A DNA stretch of 58,048 bases from JBKPCD01 sp046727175 (GTDB taxonomy: Bacteria; Acidobacteriota; Vicinamibacteria; Vicinamibacterales; 2-12-FULL-66-21): positions 1 through 58,048 of the forward strand of contig JBKPCD010000119.1 in NCBI GenBank assembly GCA_046727175.1. The letters are read 5' to 3'. Positions 36,157-44,053 of the stretch are shown piece by piece. The first letter of the stretch is position 1. Every line of letters begins with the position of its first letter. The notes below the pieces were generated by a model. It was not told the DNA's origin and made no database searches. It saw only the letters and a list, made by a program, of their open reading frames with translations. A program made the position numbers and the translations under genes.

Positions 36157-37380
36157 ATGATCACTGACTTCCTCGAGCTGCCACAAACCGTCGACGCTCG
36201 TCGACTCCGCTCGGGGCAAGGCGTCAACGATGCGATCCGGCCACGGCTCGAATCCGTTGATGCCCTGCGAGGGATCGTCATGGTCATCATGGCGCTCGAT
36301 CACGTGCGCGATCTCGTGACGAATGCCTCGGTGAACCCCGTCGACCTCGCGCGCACCACACCGGCGATATTCTTCACGCGCTGGATCACACACTTCTGCG
36401 CCCCGACATTCGTGTTCCTGACCGGCATGGGCGCGTATCTGTCGCTCACACGCGGTCGCACCAATACGGACGTGGCGCGGCTGATCCTGACGCGAGGCCT
36501 CTGGCTCGTCGTTCTCGAGCAGACGATCATGAAGTTCGCCTTGATGTTTACCTGGCAGCCCTTCTACTTCGGCCTGATCCTCTCGGCGATTGGATGGTCG
36601 ATGGTCGCGCTGGCGGTGCTCGTCAGATTGCCGCTGAAGATCGTCGGCGCGATTGGCGTCACGATGATCGTCCTGCACAACCTGTCCGATAGCATTCGAC
36701 CGGCCGACCTTGGGAGCGTTGGCTGGCTGTGGAATCTGGTGCACGTGCCTGGACTCGTCGGCAATCCCGCATCACCGGCGATGCTGATTGGCTACCCGCT
36801 GATCCCATGGATTGGCGTCGCGGCCTGTGGGTACGCATTCGGGCCCGTCATGTTGATGGACGCCGCGCGTCGACGACAGATCCTGCTCCGAACGGGAGCG
36901 GTACTCGTCACCGCCTTTCTTGCGATCAGAACGATCAATGAGTACGGCGATCCGGCACCCTGGTCGCGCCAGCAAGACGCGCTGTTCACGGTGATGTCGT
37001 TCCTGAATTGTCAGAAGTATCCACCGTCGTTGCTGTTCCTGCTGATGACGCTCGGAGCGATGATGCTGCTGTTGTCGATGCTCGAGCGAGTCAGGCAGGG
37101 CGTCGCCGGATTCTTCGTCGTGTTCGGAAGGGTCCCGCTTTTTTACTACATCGTTCATTTCTATCTGATTCACGTCGGCGCGTTGGTGCTCGCCTACGTT
37201 CTGGGCCAACCGACATCGTCGTTGTTCGGCCTGCCGGCCGGTCCCGCGCCCGGCTACGGACAAGGGCTGCCTGGCGTGTATCTCTTCTGGATCGTGATCG
37301 TCCTCACGATGTATCCGCTGTGTCGCTGGTTCGCGGGCCTGAAAGCAGGTCGTCGAGACTGGTGGCTGAGTTATATCTGA
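36157..37380 (+). CDS. DUF1624/heparan-alpha-glucosaminide acetyltransferase-like membrane protein
   Basis: From ATG 36157 the protein has about 407 residues. RLESVDALRGIVMVIMALDHVRD near residue 30 is the hallmark first segment of this family, with the conserved His/Asp in MALDHVRD and ITHFCAPTFVFLTGMGAYLSLTRG following. About ten hydrophobic segments and VFGRVPLFYYIVHFYLIHVGAL near the C-terminus complete the fold. Related eukaryotic HGSNAT transfers acetyl groups across a membrane; bacterial members are presumed acyltransferases acting on envelope sugars. The upstream extension to 36112 is possible but lacks support. The gene stands alone in this direction. Confidence 0.82.
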   Translation: MITDFLELPQTVDARRLRSGQGVNDAIRPRLESVDALRGIVMVIMALDHVRDLVTNASVNPVDLARTTPAIFFTRWITHFCAPTFVFLTGMGAYLSLTRGRTNTDVARLILTRGLWLVVLEQTIMKFALMFTWQPFYFGLILSAIGWSMVALAVLVRLPLKIVGAIGVTMIVLHNLSDSIRPADLGSVGWLWNLVHVPGLVGNPASPAMLIGYPLIPWIGVAACGYAFGPVMLMDAARRRQILLRTGAVLVTAFLAIRTINEYGDPAPWSRQQDALFTVMSFLNCQKYPPSLLFLLMTLGAMMLLLSMLERVRQGVAGFFVVFGRVPLFYYIVHFYLIHVGALVLAYVLGQPTSSLFGLPAGPAPGYGQGLPGVYLFWIVIVLTMYPLCRWFAGLKAGRRDWWLSYI

Positions 37381-37401
37381 GGATTCCGGGACGGTACAAA
37401 A

Positions 37402-37431
37402 GAACGGCCGGCATTTGCCTGCCGGCCGTTC
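37402..37431 (-). terminator. Strong intrinsic terminator for minus-strand transcription
   Basis: GAACGGCCGGCA and TGCCGGCCGTTC form 12 perfect pairs around a 6-base loop. On the minus strand the stem is followed by TTTTGTACC, the U-tract side; on the plus strand what follows (GTACTTCTG) is not U-rich. It therefore terminates transcripts entering from the right, where no annotated minus gene exists except the small candidate at 37448. Confidence 0.8.
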
Positions 37432-37447
37432 GTACTTCTGGGAGAGT

Positions 37448-37477
37448 CTAGCGACTACTCCCGGTGGTGTTTGTCAT
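37448..37477 (-). other. Candidate very small ORF or small RNA ending in an intrinsic terminator
   Basis: An unusually good ribosome site GGGAGG (37490-37485) precedes ATG 37477 by 7 bases. That ATG opens a 9-residue frame MTNTTGSSR with TAG at 37450-37448, and the terminator begins 17 bases later. An overlapping ATG at 37481 gives MHDKHHRE, the tail of a 69-residue frame with several His residues. The DNA between 37381 and 37606 holds no other gene. The combination of ribosome site, short frame and oriented terminator suggests a short transcript of 100-200 bases, either a microprotein mRNA or a regulatory RNA. I cannot find a convincing promoter upstream. Confidence 0.35.
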
Positions 37478-37606
37478 GCATGCACCTCCCGGCCGCGACC
37501 GTATGGTGGTGTCCCCCATGGTGCTGGTCGGGACGTGGTCGCTCCAGCCTTTTTTGGCGCCGCAGTACGTAGCGCGGCGGTCTGCCTTCACAGAATACCA
37601 TGAGGG

Positions 37607-39808
37607 TTGCGTAAAACAGGAGGGAGACTTCGGATCCTGGACTCGATTGACCGTTCGACCGCACCGGCCACGGGCGACCGCCCGAGACGCTTCCGCTGGC
37701 GCGTGCTTGCGATCGGGATCACGATTCTGATCCTCGGCGGAATTGCTGCAGCCGCGATCTGGTGGTGGTTCGGGAGGCCGCTCCAGGACGTGCTCGACCG
37801 TGACTGGGTCGCGATGACCGTCGTCCTGGCTGGTGACGGCATCGCGGGGATGCGTGACACTGATGCAACGCGCGCGCGCTTTTCGGATCCGTTTGGCGTC
37901 GCGGCAGGAGCGGACGGCAGCATCTACGTCGCGGACGCGGGAGATGCCCAGCGGATCCGTCGCATCTCACCGGATGGCCGCGTCTCCACCCTCGCCGGCT
38001 CGGAATCCGGATACGCAGATGGTCAGGGCAGCGGCGCACGGTTCGACACGCCGTCAGCGCTCGCCATCGATGCGAGCGGGAGGTTGTACGTCGCCGACAC
38101 CGGCAACAACGCAATCCGTCGCGTGACGCCCGGTGGCAACGTCTCCACGATCGCGGGCGATGGCAGTGCGGGCTTTCGTGATGGCCACGCGCGCGACGCC
38201 CGGTTCAACGGGCCGGTTGGCATCGCGGTTGACGGGCGCGGTAGTGTCATCGTGGCCGACACGTACAACGATCGCATCCGCGCGATTCAGCCCGATGGCT
38301 CCGTCGTGACGATCGCGGGATCGGGCGAGCGCGGCGTGCTGGATGGTGAGTCATCGATCGCGCAGTTCGATACACCTTGCGGGGTCGCGACGGCGCGCAA
38401 TGGAACAATCTACGTCGCCGATACGGGCAACGGCAGTGTCCGCGCGATCTCACCCACGGGTCTCGTCAGCACGATCGGGCCGGTCCCTTCGGATGGCCTC
38501 GTTCGTCCAATTGGCATCGCTGTGAGCGACACCAACGCGGTGTACGTCACCGACGATCGCGGTCGCATCGTCGAAATCACGCCCGGCGTCAGCGTTCGGA
38601 CGTTGTCGGGATCGCAGCCAGGGTTTGCCGATGGCCTTGGCACAGAGGCACGGTTTCGTGCGCCCACCGGGCTCACTCTCGTCAGGCCCGGCCAGCTGGT
38701 GGTCGCCGATTCTCGCAATGCGCTCGTGCGACTCGTTGCCGCTCGAACCCGACTCGGGATGCGCCCGCCCGAGTCGCCGTGGGTTCGGCCGGCGTTCGAT
38801 CTCGAAGCGTTCGCACGCGAGCCGTTGCTATGGCCAATCGATCCCATGGAAGGCCCGTTCGAGATCGCCGGGACGCTCGGAGAAGCTCGCGGTGGTGACG
38901 GTGCCGAACGCTTTCACGCCGGTGTCGATGTCCACGCGGAAGAAGACGCTTCCGTCCGCGTGGTTCGCGACGGTATCGTGAGCAGCCCTGTCGCAGCCGC
39001 CGAGTTCGGCACGTTGAACGAATCAGTGCGTATCGGTCCAATCGCCTACATCCACCTGCGCGTCGGTCGTCAGAATCGTGACGACGAGATCGATCCGGCA
39101 CGTTTCGTTGCGTCCTTCGACGAGGAGGAGCACATCACGCACATCCGGGTGAAACGTGGCGCGCGGTTCAGCACCGGCGACATCATCGGCACCGTCAATC
39201 GGTTCAACCACGTGCACATGAACGTCGGCTGGCCGGGTGAGGAGTTCAACCCGCTGCAGTTCCGGCTGACGCACTTCAAAGACACGATTCCTCCGACCAT
39301 CGTCCGCGGAGGCATTCGTGTGATTGGCGAAGACGGGCAGCCGGTCAAGGAGCGGAGGAAAGGGCGGATTGTCGTGAGCGGCCGCGTGCAGGTCGTCGTC
39401 GATGCCTGGGATCAGGCGGAGGGAAACGAGCGGCAGCGGCGACTTGGTTTGTACCAGCTCGGGTATCAGATCCTTGCGCGCGACGGATCACCGGCCCCGG
39501 GATTCGAGACTCCGCTCGAGACGATTCGATTCGATCGGCTCGCCGACGATGGGGATGCGGCCCGAGTCGTCTACGCGGCCGGCAGCGGTATTCCGTTCTA
39601 TGGCCGCCGTTCGACACATTTTCGGTACGTCGTCACCAACACCCTGCACGAGGGCGTATCAGGGATCGACTTCTGGAATACGAGCACGCTTCCGCCCGGC
39701 GACTACACGCTTCGTATTCTCGCCGCCGACTTTCAGGGGAACGTGGCGACGACCAACCGCGATCTGGCGATCACGATTGCGCCCCCGACCAATCAGCAGC
39801 GGAATTAA
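37607..39808 (+). CDS. Membrane-anchored NHL-repeat protein with C-terminal M23-like domain
   Basis: A single membrane segment (WRVLAIGITILILGGIAAAAIWWW, about residues 30-55) anchors the protein. Residues 75-370 contain six or so NHL repeats, each with the SDPFGVAAGADGSIYVADAGDAQRIRRISPDG pattern (VADTGNNAIRRVTPGG, VADTYNDRIRAIQPDG, VADTGNGSVRAISPTG), forming a propeller. After residue 415 a peptidase M23/LytM-like beta domain appears (FHAGVDVHAEEDASVRVVRDGIV and the later NHVHMNVGWPG with its HxH), followed by a beta-sandwich. HAGVD and HVHMN resemble the zinc motifs HxxxD and HxH, so metal binding is possible. Start is uncertain: TTG 37607, or a non-ATG codon near 37634 that is better spaced to the AGGAGG at 37618. 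Confidence 0.75.
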   Translation: MRKTGGRLRILDSIDRSTAPATGDRPRRFRWRVLAIGITILILGGIAAAAIWWWFGRPLQDVLDRDWVAMTVVLAGDGIAGMRDTDATRARFSDPFGVAAGADGSIYVADAGDAQRIRRISPDGRVSTLAGSESGYADGQGSGARFDTPSALAIDASGRLYVADTGNNAIRRVTPGGNVSTIAGDGSAGFRDGHARDARFNGPVGIAVDGRGSVIVADTYNDRIRAIQPDGSVVTIAGSGERGVLDGESSIAQFDTPCGVATARNGTIYVADTGNGSVRAISPTGLVSTIGPVPSDGLVRPIGIAVSDTNAVYVTDDRGRIVEITPGVSVRTLSGSQPGFADGLGTEARFRAPTGLTLVRPGQLVVADSRNALVRLVAARTRLGMRPPESPWVRPAFDLEAFAREPLLWPIDPMEGPFEIAGTLGEARGGDGAERFHAGVDVHAEEDASVRVVRDGIVSSPVAAAEFGTLNESVRIGPIAYIHLRVGRQNRDDEIDPARFVASFDEEEHITHIRVKRGARFSTGDIIGTVNRFNHVHMNVGWPGEEFNPLQFRLTHFKDTIPPTIVRGGIRVIGEDGQPVKERRKGRIVVSGRVQVVVDAWDQAEGNERQRRLGLYQLGYQILARDGSPAPGFETPLETIRFDRLADDGDAARVVYAAGSGIPFYGRRSTHFRYVVTNTLHEGVSGIDFWNTSTLPPGDYTLRILAADFQGNVATTNRDLAITIAPPTNQQRN

Positions 39809-39878
39809 CAGGGGGTCAAAAGATCAGGAGAATTCTTGGTTTCCCTGACGAAAAACTCCTGACCTCCTGATCTCCTGT
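39807..39878. repeat. TCAGGAG-type inverted spacer repeat
   Basis: The left side AACAGGGGGTCAAAAGATCA plus GGAG faces the right side CTCCTGACCTCCTGATCTCC (ending TGT). It fills the 92-base convergent gap between the NHL gene and the cyclase gene, a terminator-like position. Confidence 0.7.
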
Positions 39879-39900
39879 GGAAACTGTCGGTGGAACCGAG

Positions 39901-40866
39901 TCACCGAATCGCAATCGGCGCAACCGTCGAACCCGTACCACCTCGGATTTTCAGCGGCTCGATGATGAGCGCGAACTCGTAGACCCGTTGCGAAGCGAGC
40001 TGGTCGAGCCGAAGATTCTCGAGCAGAAAGATGCCGTTGACGACGAGAGCGATCTGGTGAACCGGAAGGTCCACGCGCTTGTCCGGATTCGGCAGGATCT
40101 CCACCGGGCCGGTGTCTGCGCCAAGAAGCATGACGTTCTGTTTGGCGAGCCATTCGGCCGCAGCCACGCCAATCCCGGGTGAGCTTGTCGCATACTTGAC
40201 GTTGTCCGTGCCCCACAGCTTTCCCCAGCCCGTGTGGAACAATACGGCATCACCGGCTTCGAGCGTCACACCTTCACGACCAAGTGCCGCCTCGATCTCG
40301 GCAACGGTGATCTCATGGTCGACCGGAAGACTCTCGACGCCCTTCGAACCAGCAATGTCGACGAGGACTCCGCGGGTAATTAACGCGCCGATTTTGTCGA
40401 TGCCAAGCTTACTGAACCCGTTCCGCGTGGCGACCTCGTCGATCTTGACGCAGTTGTAGAACAGCCCATCGATGCCCTGGTGGGAGAACGTGTCGAGCTG
40501 CGTGCCAACCTGACCGAGCTCCGTGACGACGAGCTCCTCGTTGCTGTAGCGCTTGTTGGAGCCGAGTGGGCCGTTCGTCCGCTTGGTGTACAGACTGAAT
40601 TGCCGTCCGCCCGTGAACGGCATGTCCGGCGCGAGGACGCGACCGAGCTCGATCACTTCACCCGTCCGAATCAACCGAGTTGCCCGAAGCACGGTCTCGG
40701 GCGTCATCCGGTTCGCTGCGCCGCGTTCATCGGTGCCGCCCCATGCGGACGGACACCGCTGCTGTGCGCTCGGTGGCTGCCATGATTGCGCCTGGGTGGT
40801 TCCGGTGCAGAGCAGGCACAAGGTCGCCACCGACAGTGTCCATCGCATCGTCGAGCTCCGTTTCAA
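39901..40866 (-). CDS. Exported cyclase-family metalloprotein (kynurenine formamidase-like)
   Basis: The 321-residue protein starts with a Sec signal peptide (MRWTLSVATLCLLCTGTTQAQ). The core matches the putative-cyclase/KynB family: WGGTDERGAANRMTPETVLRATRLI, the metal motif GTQLDTFSHQGIDGLFYN (family HxDTPxH, here QLDTFSH, so the first His is Gln), LVDIAGSKGVESL and GDAVLFHTGWGKLWGTD. C-terminal PVHQIALVVNGIFLLENLRLDQL is typical. Family members hydrolyse N-formylkynurenine or cyclic amides and esters. The Gln substitution is common in the larger exported subgroup, as far as I know, and makes kynurenine activity doubtful. Confidence 0.85.
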   Translation of the reverse strand: MKRSSTMRWTLSVATLCLLCTGTTQAQSWQPPSAQQRCPSAWGGTDERGAANRMTPETVLRATRLIRTGEVIELGRVLAPDMPFTGGRQFSLYTKRTNGPLGSNKRYSNEELVVTELGQVGTQLDTFSHQGIDGLFYNCVKIDEVATRNGFSKLGIDKIGALITRGVLVDIAGSKGVESLPVDHEITVAEIEAALGREGVTLEAGDAVLFHTGWGKLWGTDNVKYATSSPGIGVAAAEWLAKQNVMLLGADTGPVEILPNPDKRVDLPVHQIALVVNGIFLLENLRLDQLASQRVYEFALIIEPLKIRGGTGSTVAPIAIR

Positions 40867-40897
40867 TTCCGCAGGAAGTGCCGCGAACCTTTAGCCG

Positions 40898-41305
40898 TCA
40901 CAGACACTTGACAACGCGCCCCTGTGAGCCGCGGCTCAACGAGAAGGCGCCGATCGTCTGATTGGACTCCGTGAGGCGGATGGTCAACAACATGCGATCG
41001 CCCGAAATCGAACCCGAGTAGCTGGCCGGGTGAGCGTCTTCGGGTTCGTCATTTCGAACAGGACCGCCGTGCTCGAGGACGTAGGTGCCGCTCGCGCCGA
41101 ATTGTCGCTGGCTGTCGATCACGATTGGTGATGCAATGCTCCCGTGAGCGCAATCGAGCTCGACACGCGTCGTCTCACCGACCGACATCGAGATGTGGTC
41201 GCCGCCCCACGTCCCCTCGAGCGTCGAGGGGGCGGTGGGGCTTCCACAGCCCGAACAAGTCCATGCAAACATCACCAGAGCGCCGAGGGCAGCTCGACAG
41301 GCCAT
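40898..41305 (-). CDS. Small hypothetical lipoprotein
   Basis: The 135-residue protein has a signal peptide ending in a lipobox (MFAWTCSGC with the second Cys likely lipidated), then SPTAPSTLEGTWGGDHISMSV. The mature part is beta-rich, with YSGSISGDRMLLTIRLTES and a terminal CL, and resembles small lipocalin-like periplasmic lipoproteins of Acidobacteriota without known function. It is 31 bases upstream of the cyclase gene on the same strand and may share its transcript. Confidence 0.7.
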   Translation of the reverse strand: MACRAALGALVMFAWTCSGCGSPTAPSTLEGTWGGDHISMSVGETTRVELDCAHGSIASPIVIDSQRQFGASGTYVLEHGGPVRNDEPEDAHPASYSGSISGDRMLLTIRLTESNQTIGAFSLSRGSQGRVVKCL

Positions 41306-41409
41306 GCGGCATTATGCGCCGCGCGGAGTCAGTATGTCATGGCAGTCGCGTGTTCAAGTGATTACCATGAGATGAGATCGCCCTCATCAAGGTGCCGTGA
41401 GGCTTCATC

Positions 41410-42252
41410 ATGGCCATCTGGTTTCGCGCACCCCGGGTCGAGCTTGCGCCGTTCATCGAGTCATTCTGGTTCGCCCATGACGATGTGGCGAGGCCCCACG
41501 CACTGGAACGCATTCTCCCGACGGGCAGCGCACAGCTGATCGTGAACCTATTCGAGGACGAGACGCGCGCGTACGATCCGGAAGCGATCGGTCGCTGCGA
41601 ATCGACACCAGGGACGATCCTCGCCGGCGTTCGGTCGCGGTTCGGAATAATCGACACGGCAGAACAACAGTCGGTCGCTGGCGTCTGCTTCCGACCGGGA
41701 GGCGCCTACCCGTTCTTCGACGCACCAGCGCACGAGGTCGCGAACGCCGATGTCCCTCTCGAGTCGCTCTGGGGCGTTCAGCACACCTCCATCCTGCGCG
41801 AGCGGCTGCTCGCGGCGTCCACCGCTGACGCCAAGCTCGACGTCCTGGAGCGGACGTTCCTTGAGGCCTTCGTTCGCGACCGTCTTCATCGCGCCGTGGT
41901 TTATGCGCTGACGGCGTTTCGCCACGTGCCGCACACGACGACGATCGCGCGCGTCACCAACGCCGTCGGCCTGAGTCCGAAGCGATTCATCGAGCGGTTC
42001 AAGACCGAAGTGGGCGTGACGCCGAAGACGTTCTGTCGTATTCGTCGTTTTCAACGCGCGCTGCGCGCGGCGCACGCCGGCGCGCGCGTCGACTGGTCCG
42101 ACGTCGCCCTCTCGTGCGGCTACTTCGATCAGGCGCACTTCATCCATGACTTCCGCGAGTTCTCCGGCATCACGCCCACGCTGTACCAGGCTGCACGAAC
42201 CGAGCACCGCAACCACGTCAAATTCCTACAATCCAACAACCAGCCGGTTTGA
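41410..42252 (+). CDS. AraC-family transcriptional regulator
   Basis: The 280-residue protein has an N-terminal DUF6597-like sensing region (APFIESFWFAHDDV, LPTGSAQLIVNLFEDET, GVCFRPGGAYPFFDAPAHEVAN) and a C-terminal pair of AraC helix-turn-helices (IARVTNAVGLSPKRFIERFKTEVGVTPKTFCRIRRFQRAL; DVALSCGYFDQAHFIHDFREFSGITPTLY). This is the group that often regulates a neighbouring small enzyme. The VOC gene follows after 12 bases, suggesting a two-gene operon. The effector is unknown. Confidence 0.9.
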   Translation: MAIWFRAPRVELAPFIESFWFAHDDVARPHALERILPTGSAQLIVNLFEDETRAYDPEAIGRCESTPGTILAGVRSRFGIIDTAEQQSVAGVCFRPGGAYPFFDAPAHEVANADVPLESLWGVQHTSILRERLLAASTADAKLDVLERTFLEAFVRDRLHRAVVYALTAFRHVPHTTTIARVTNAVGLSPKRFIERFKTEVGVTPKTFCRIRRFQRALRAAHAGARVDWSDVALSCGYFDQAHFIHDFREFSGITPTLYQAARTEHRNHVKFLQSNNQPV

Positions 42253-42264
42253 GAGACTGACCCC

Positions 42265-42657
42265 ATGGCAGACACCAAAGAAACCTATCGCACCGTCACT
42301 CCTTACCTCGTCGTCGCCGACGCGGACCGGGTGCTCGCATTTTTGAAGCGAGCGTTCGGCGCGACCGAACTGCAAGTTCATCGCAATACCGACGGAACCG
42401 TCGGCCACGCAGAGATCCAGATCGGCGACTCGCTCGTGATGCTCGGTCAGGCCGGCGGACAGTGGCAGGCCAGGACGGCGGCTTTCTACTTGTGGGTCGA
42501 CGATGTGGATGAGACCTACCGTCGAGCGCTCGACGCAGGCGCCACGTCGGAGTCAGAGCCCGCGGACAAGCCGTACGGGCATCGGAATGCGGGCGTGGTC
42601 GATCCTGCGGGGATCACGTGGTGGATCGGGGCGCCCGTGAAGCCCGGGAAACGATAA
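42265..42657 (+). CDS. VOC-superfamily (glyoxalase/PhnB-like) protein
   Basis: The 130-residue protein has the beta-alpha-beta-beta-beta paired fold of VOC proteins: TPYLVVADADRVLAFLKRAFGATE, GTVGHAEIQIGDSLVMLGQ, FYLWVDDVDETYRRALDAGATSESEPADKPYGHRNAGVVDPAGITWWIG. It resembles the PhnB-like group with an unassigned substrate. It lies directly behind the AraC gene (12 bases) and its 3' end overlaps the convergent esterase gene by 44 bases. Confidence 0.88.
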   Translation: MADTKETYRTVTPYLVVADADRVLAFLKRAFGATELQVHRNTDGTVGHAEIQIGDSLVMLGQAGGQWQARTAAFYLWVDDVDETYRRALDAGATSESEPADKPYGHRNAGVVDPAGITWWIGAPVKPGKR

Positions 42658-43735
42658 CAGGAGAGCGCGATCTCCCTTGCTCTCGCCGTGCGGGCGGTGA
42701 CGCCACCCGCGCAGCCACGTCCCTGGCAGCCCGTGTCTCCACCCCGGGCTTGCTCAGAAACCCGAGATCCCGGAACCAGTCGATGAACCGATGGTGCCAC
42801 GTGCCGAAGGGCGTGTCGTCGCGATCCTTCAGGCCGTTACCGTGTACGCCAGTGCCGTAGATGTGCATCTCGACGTTGGGGATACGAGCGCGGAGCATGG
42901 CAGCCAGATACTGGTCAGCCCAGATGGCGTGGACGGCATCGCCCGTTCCCGCGCACGTGATGAACGACGGCGGGGCGTTGTCGGGGACTGGCGTGTCCGC
43001 ATTCCGCGCGAACGGCGTCGGGCCGGGATAGACGAGCGCGACGAAATCCGGTCGCGAGCTGACGCCTGCTAACGGGTCGCCAGGAGCGCCGTTCGCTTTG
43101 TCGAAGTCGTCGAACATCAACGCCGCCGGCGCCGCGAGCTCCGCGCCCGCAGAGAATCCCATGATCCCGATCTTATGCGCGTCGATGCTCCACTCCTGCG
43201 CGTGTGCGCGGACCATCCTGATCGCCTGCTGCGCATCGTACACTTCGTCGGTCTGCGGGTTGTATCCATCCTTTCGAAGACGGTTGCGCAGGATGACCGT
43301 GTTCACGCCATAGTTGTAGAAGAAGGGCACGAAGTCCCCGCCTTCACTCCCCACGTTCAACGTGTTGTGTCCACCGCCAGGCGCGAGGATGACGACGGCG
43401 CCCGTGTTGATGTTCGGATCGACCGTGTGCAGCTCGATGGACGGGTTGTGGATGTTGACGATGCTGGCGATGCGGCCGGGAACGCCGCGCGTCATCGTGT
43501 TCTGCTCGGGCTCGCCGACGCGTTCCATGTTGAGGAATCGCGAGCCTGCAGGGAAGAGCGAAAACACCTGTCCGCCCTGGAGGATTGGTGGCGGCACGAA
43601 CGGCGTCGCGCCTTTCGCGCCTTGCGAAGTGATGGCGGCCGGACTTTGCGAGAGCGATGCGAATGGAGTGGTGATGACGAGTGCCGCGACGGCGATGCCC
43701 AGCGTGTGGCGGGATAAACGGAGTGGATTCTTCAT
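42614..43735 (-). CDS. Exported alpha/beta hydrolase (BD-FAE/acetyl-xylan esterase-like)
   Basis: ATG 43735 gives a 373-residue protein with a signal peptide (HTLGIAVAALVITTPFASLSQ). The fold signatures are VVILAPGGGHNTLNVGSEG (oxyanion loop), YGVNTVILRNRL, the nucleophile elbow IGIMGFSAGAELAAPAALM, and Asp/His near the C-terminus (CAGTGDAVHA, HIYGTGVHGNG). Homologs are periplasmic esterases that remove acetyl groups from plant polysaccharides. The last 40 residues (ETRAARDVAARVASPPARR and on) are basic, lie beyond the domain and run antisense through the VOC gene end, so the original stop was probably earlier. The codon from ATG 43792 is less likely as start. Confidence 0.82.
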   Translation of the reverse strand: MKNPLRLSRHTLGIAVAALVITTPFASLSQSPAAITSQGAKGATPFVPPPILQGGQVFSLFPAGSRFLNMERVGEPEQNTMTRGVPGRIASIVNIHNPSIELHTVDPNINTGAVVILAPGGGHNTLNVGSEGGDFVPFFYNYGVNTVILRNRLRKDGYNPQTDEVYDAQQAIRMVRAHAQEWSIDAHKIGIMGFSAGAELAAPAALMFDDFDKANGAPGDPLAGVSSRPDFVALVYPGPTPFARNADTPVPDNAPPSFITCAGTGDAVHAIWADQYLAAMLRARIPNVEMHIYGTGVHGNGLKDRDDTPFGTWHHRFIDWFRDLGFLSKPGVETRAARDVAARVASPPARREQGRSRSPVIVSRASRAPRSTT

Positions 43736-44053
43736 ATTCGACCTGTGATTGCGGTGCTCTCGGCGAACCTGACAAGCTTTACAGGAGATCAAGAGGTCAA
43801 GAGTTCTTTACCAAGATTTCTTTTGATCTCCTAATCTCCTGTCAATCAGCCCGCTGCGATCCGGGGTCGCACTGGTGACGGTTGATATGGTGCGCGCGAC
43901 GAGCGGGACACGGCGAAGAACACGCTTCCGACACCAGGAGTGCTCCGCACCCCGACGCGTTCGCCTGGCGCCTCGGTCAAGGTCTCAGAAGAATGAGCAT
44001 CCTGATAGACTCCGAACGGCAGCCGGCACCGATCCGCCGGGTCCAGGACTCTG
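43736..44053. repeat. 318-base divergent spacer with an ACAGGAG inverted repeat (43781-43842)
   Basis: No gene is seen. ACAGGAGATCAAGAGGTCAA at 43781 faces TTTTGATCTCCTAATCTCCT at 43822 and ends with GT at 43842, a 62-base hairpin related to the ones at 2482-2536 and 39807-39878. The rest (43843-44053) is unremarkable; it should contain the promoters of the esterase and cytochrome genes, but I cannot pick convincing boxes. Confidence 0.65.

Noticed and set aside
37448..37664. A histidine-operon leader peptide suggested by His-rich codons before a terminator
   Set aside because: No minus-strand gene lies downstream of the terminator, so there is nothing to attenuate.
37464..37730. An 88-codon plus-strand frame before the NHL gene
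   Set aside because: It has no ribosome site and low-complexity composition, and its frame differs from the NHL gene it overlaps.
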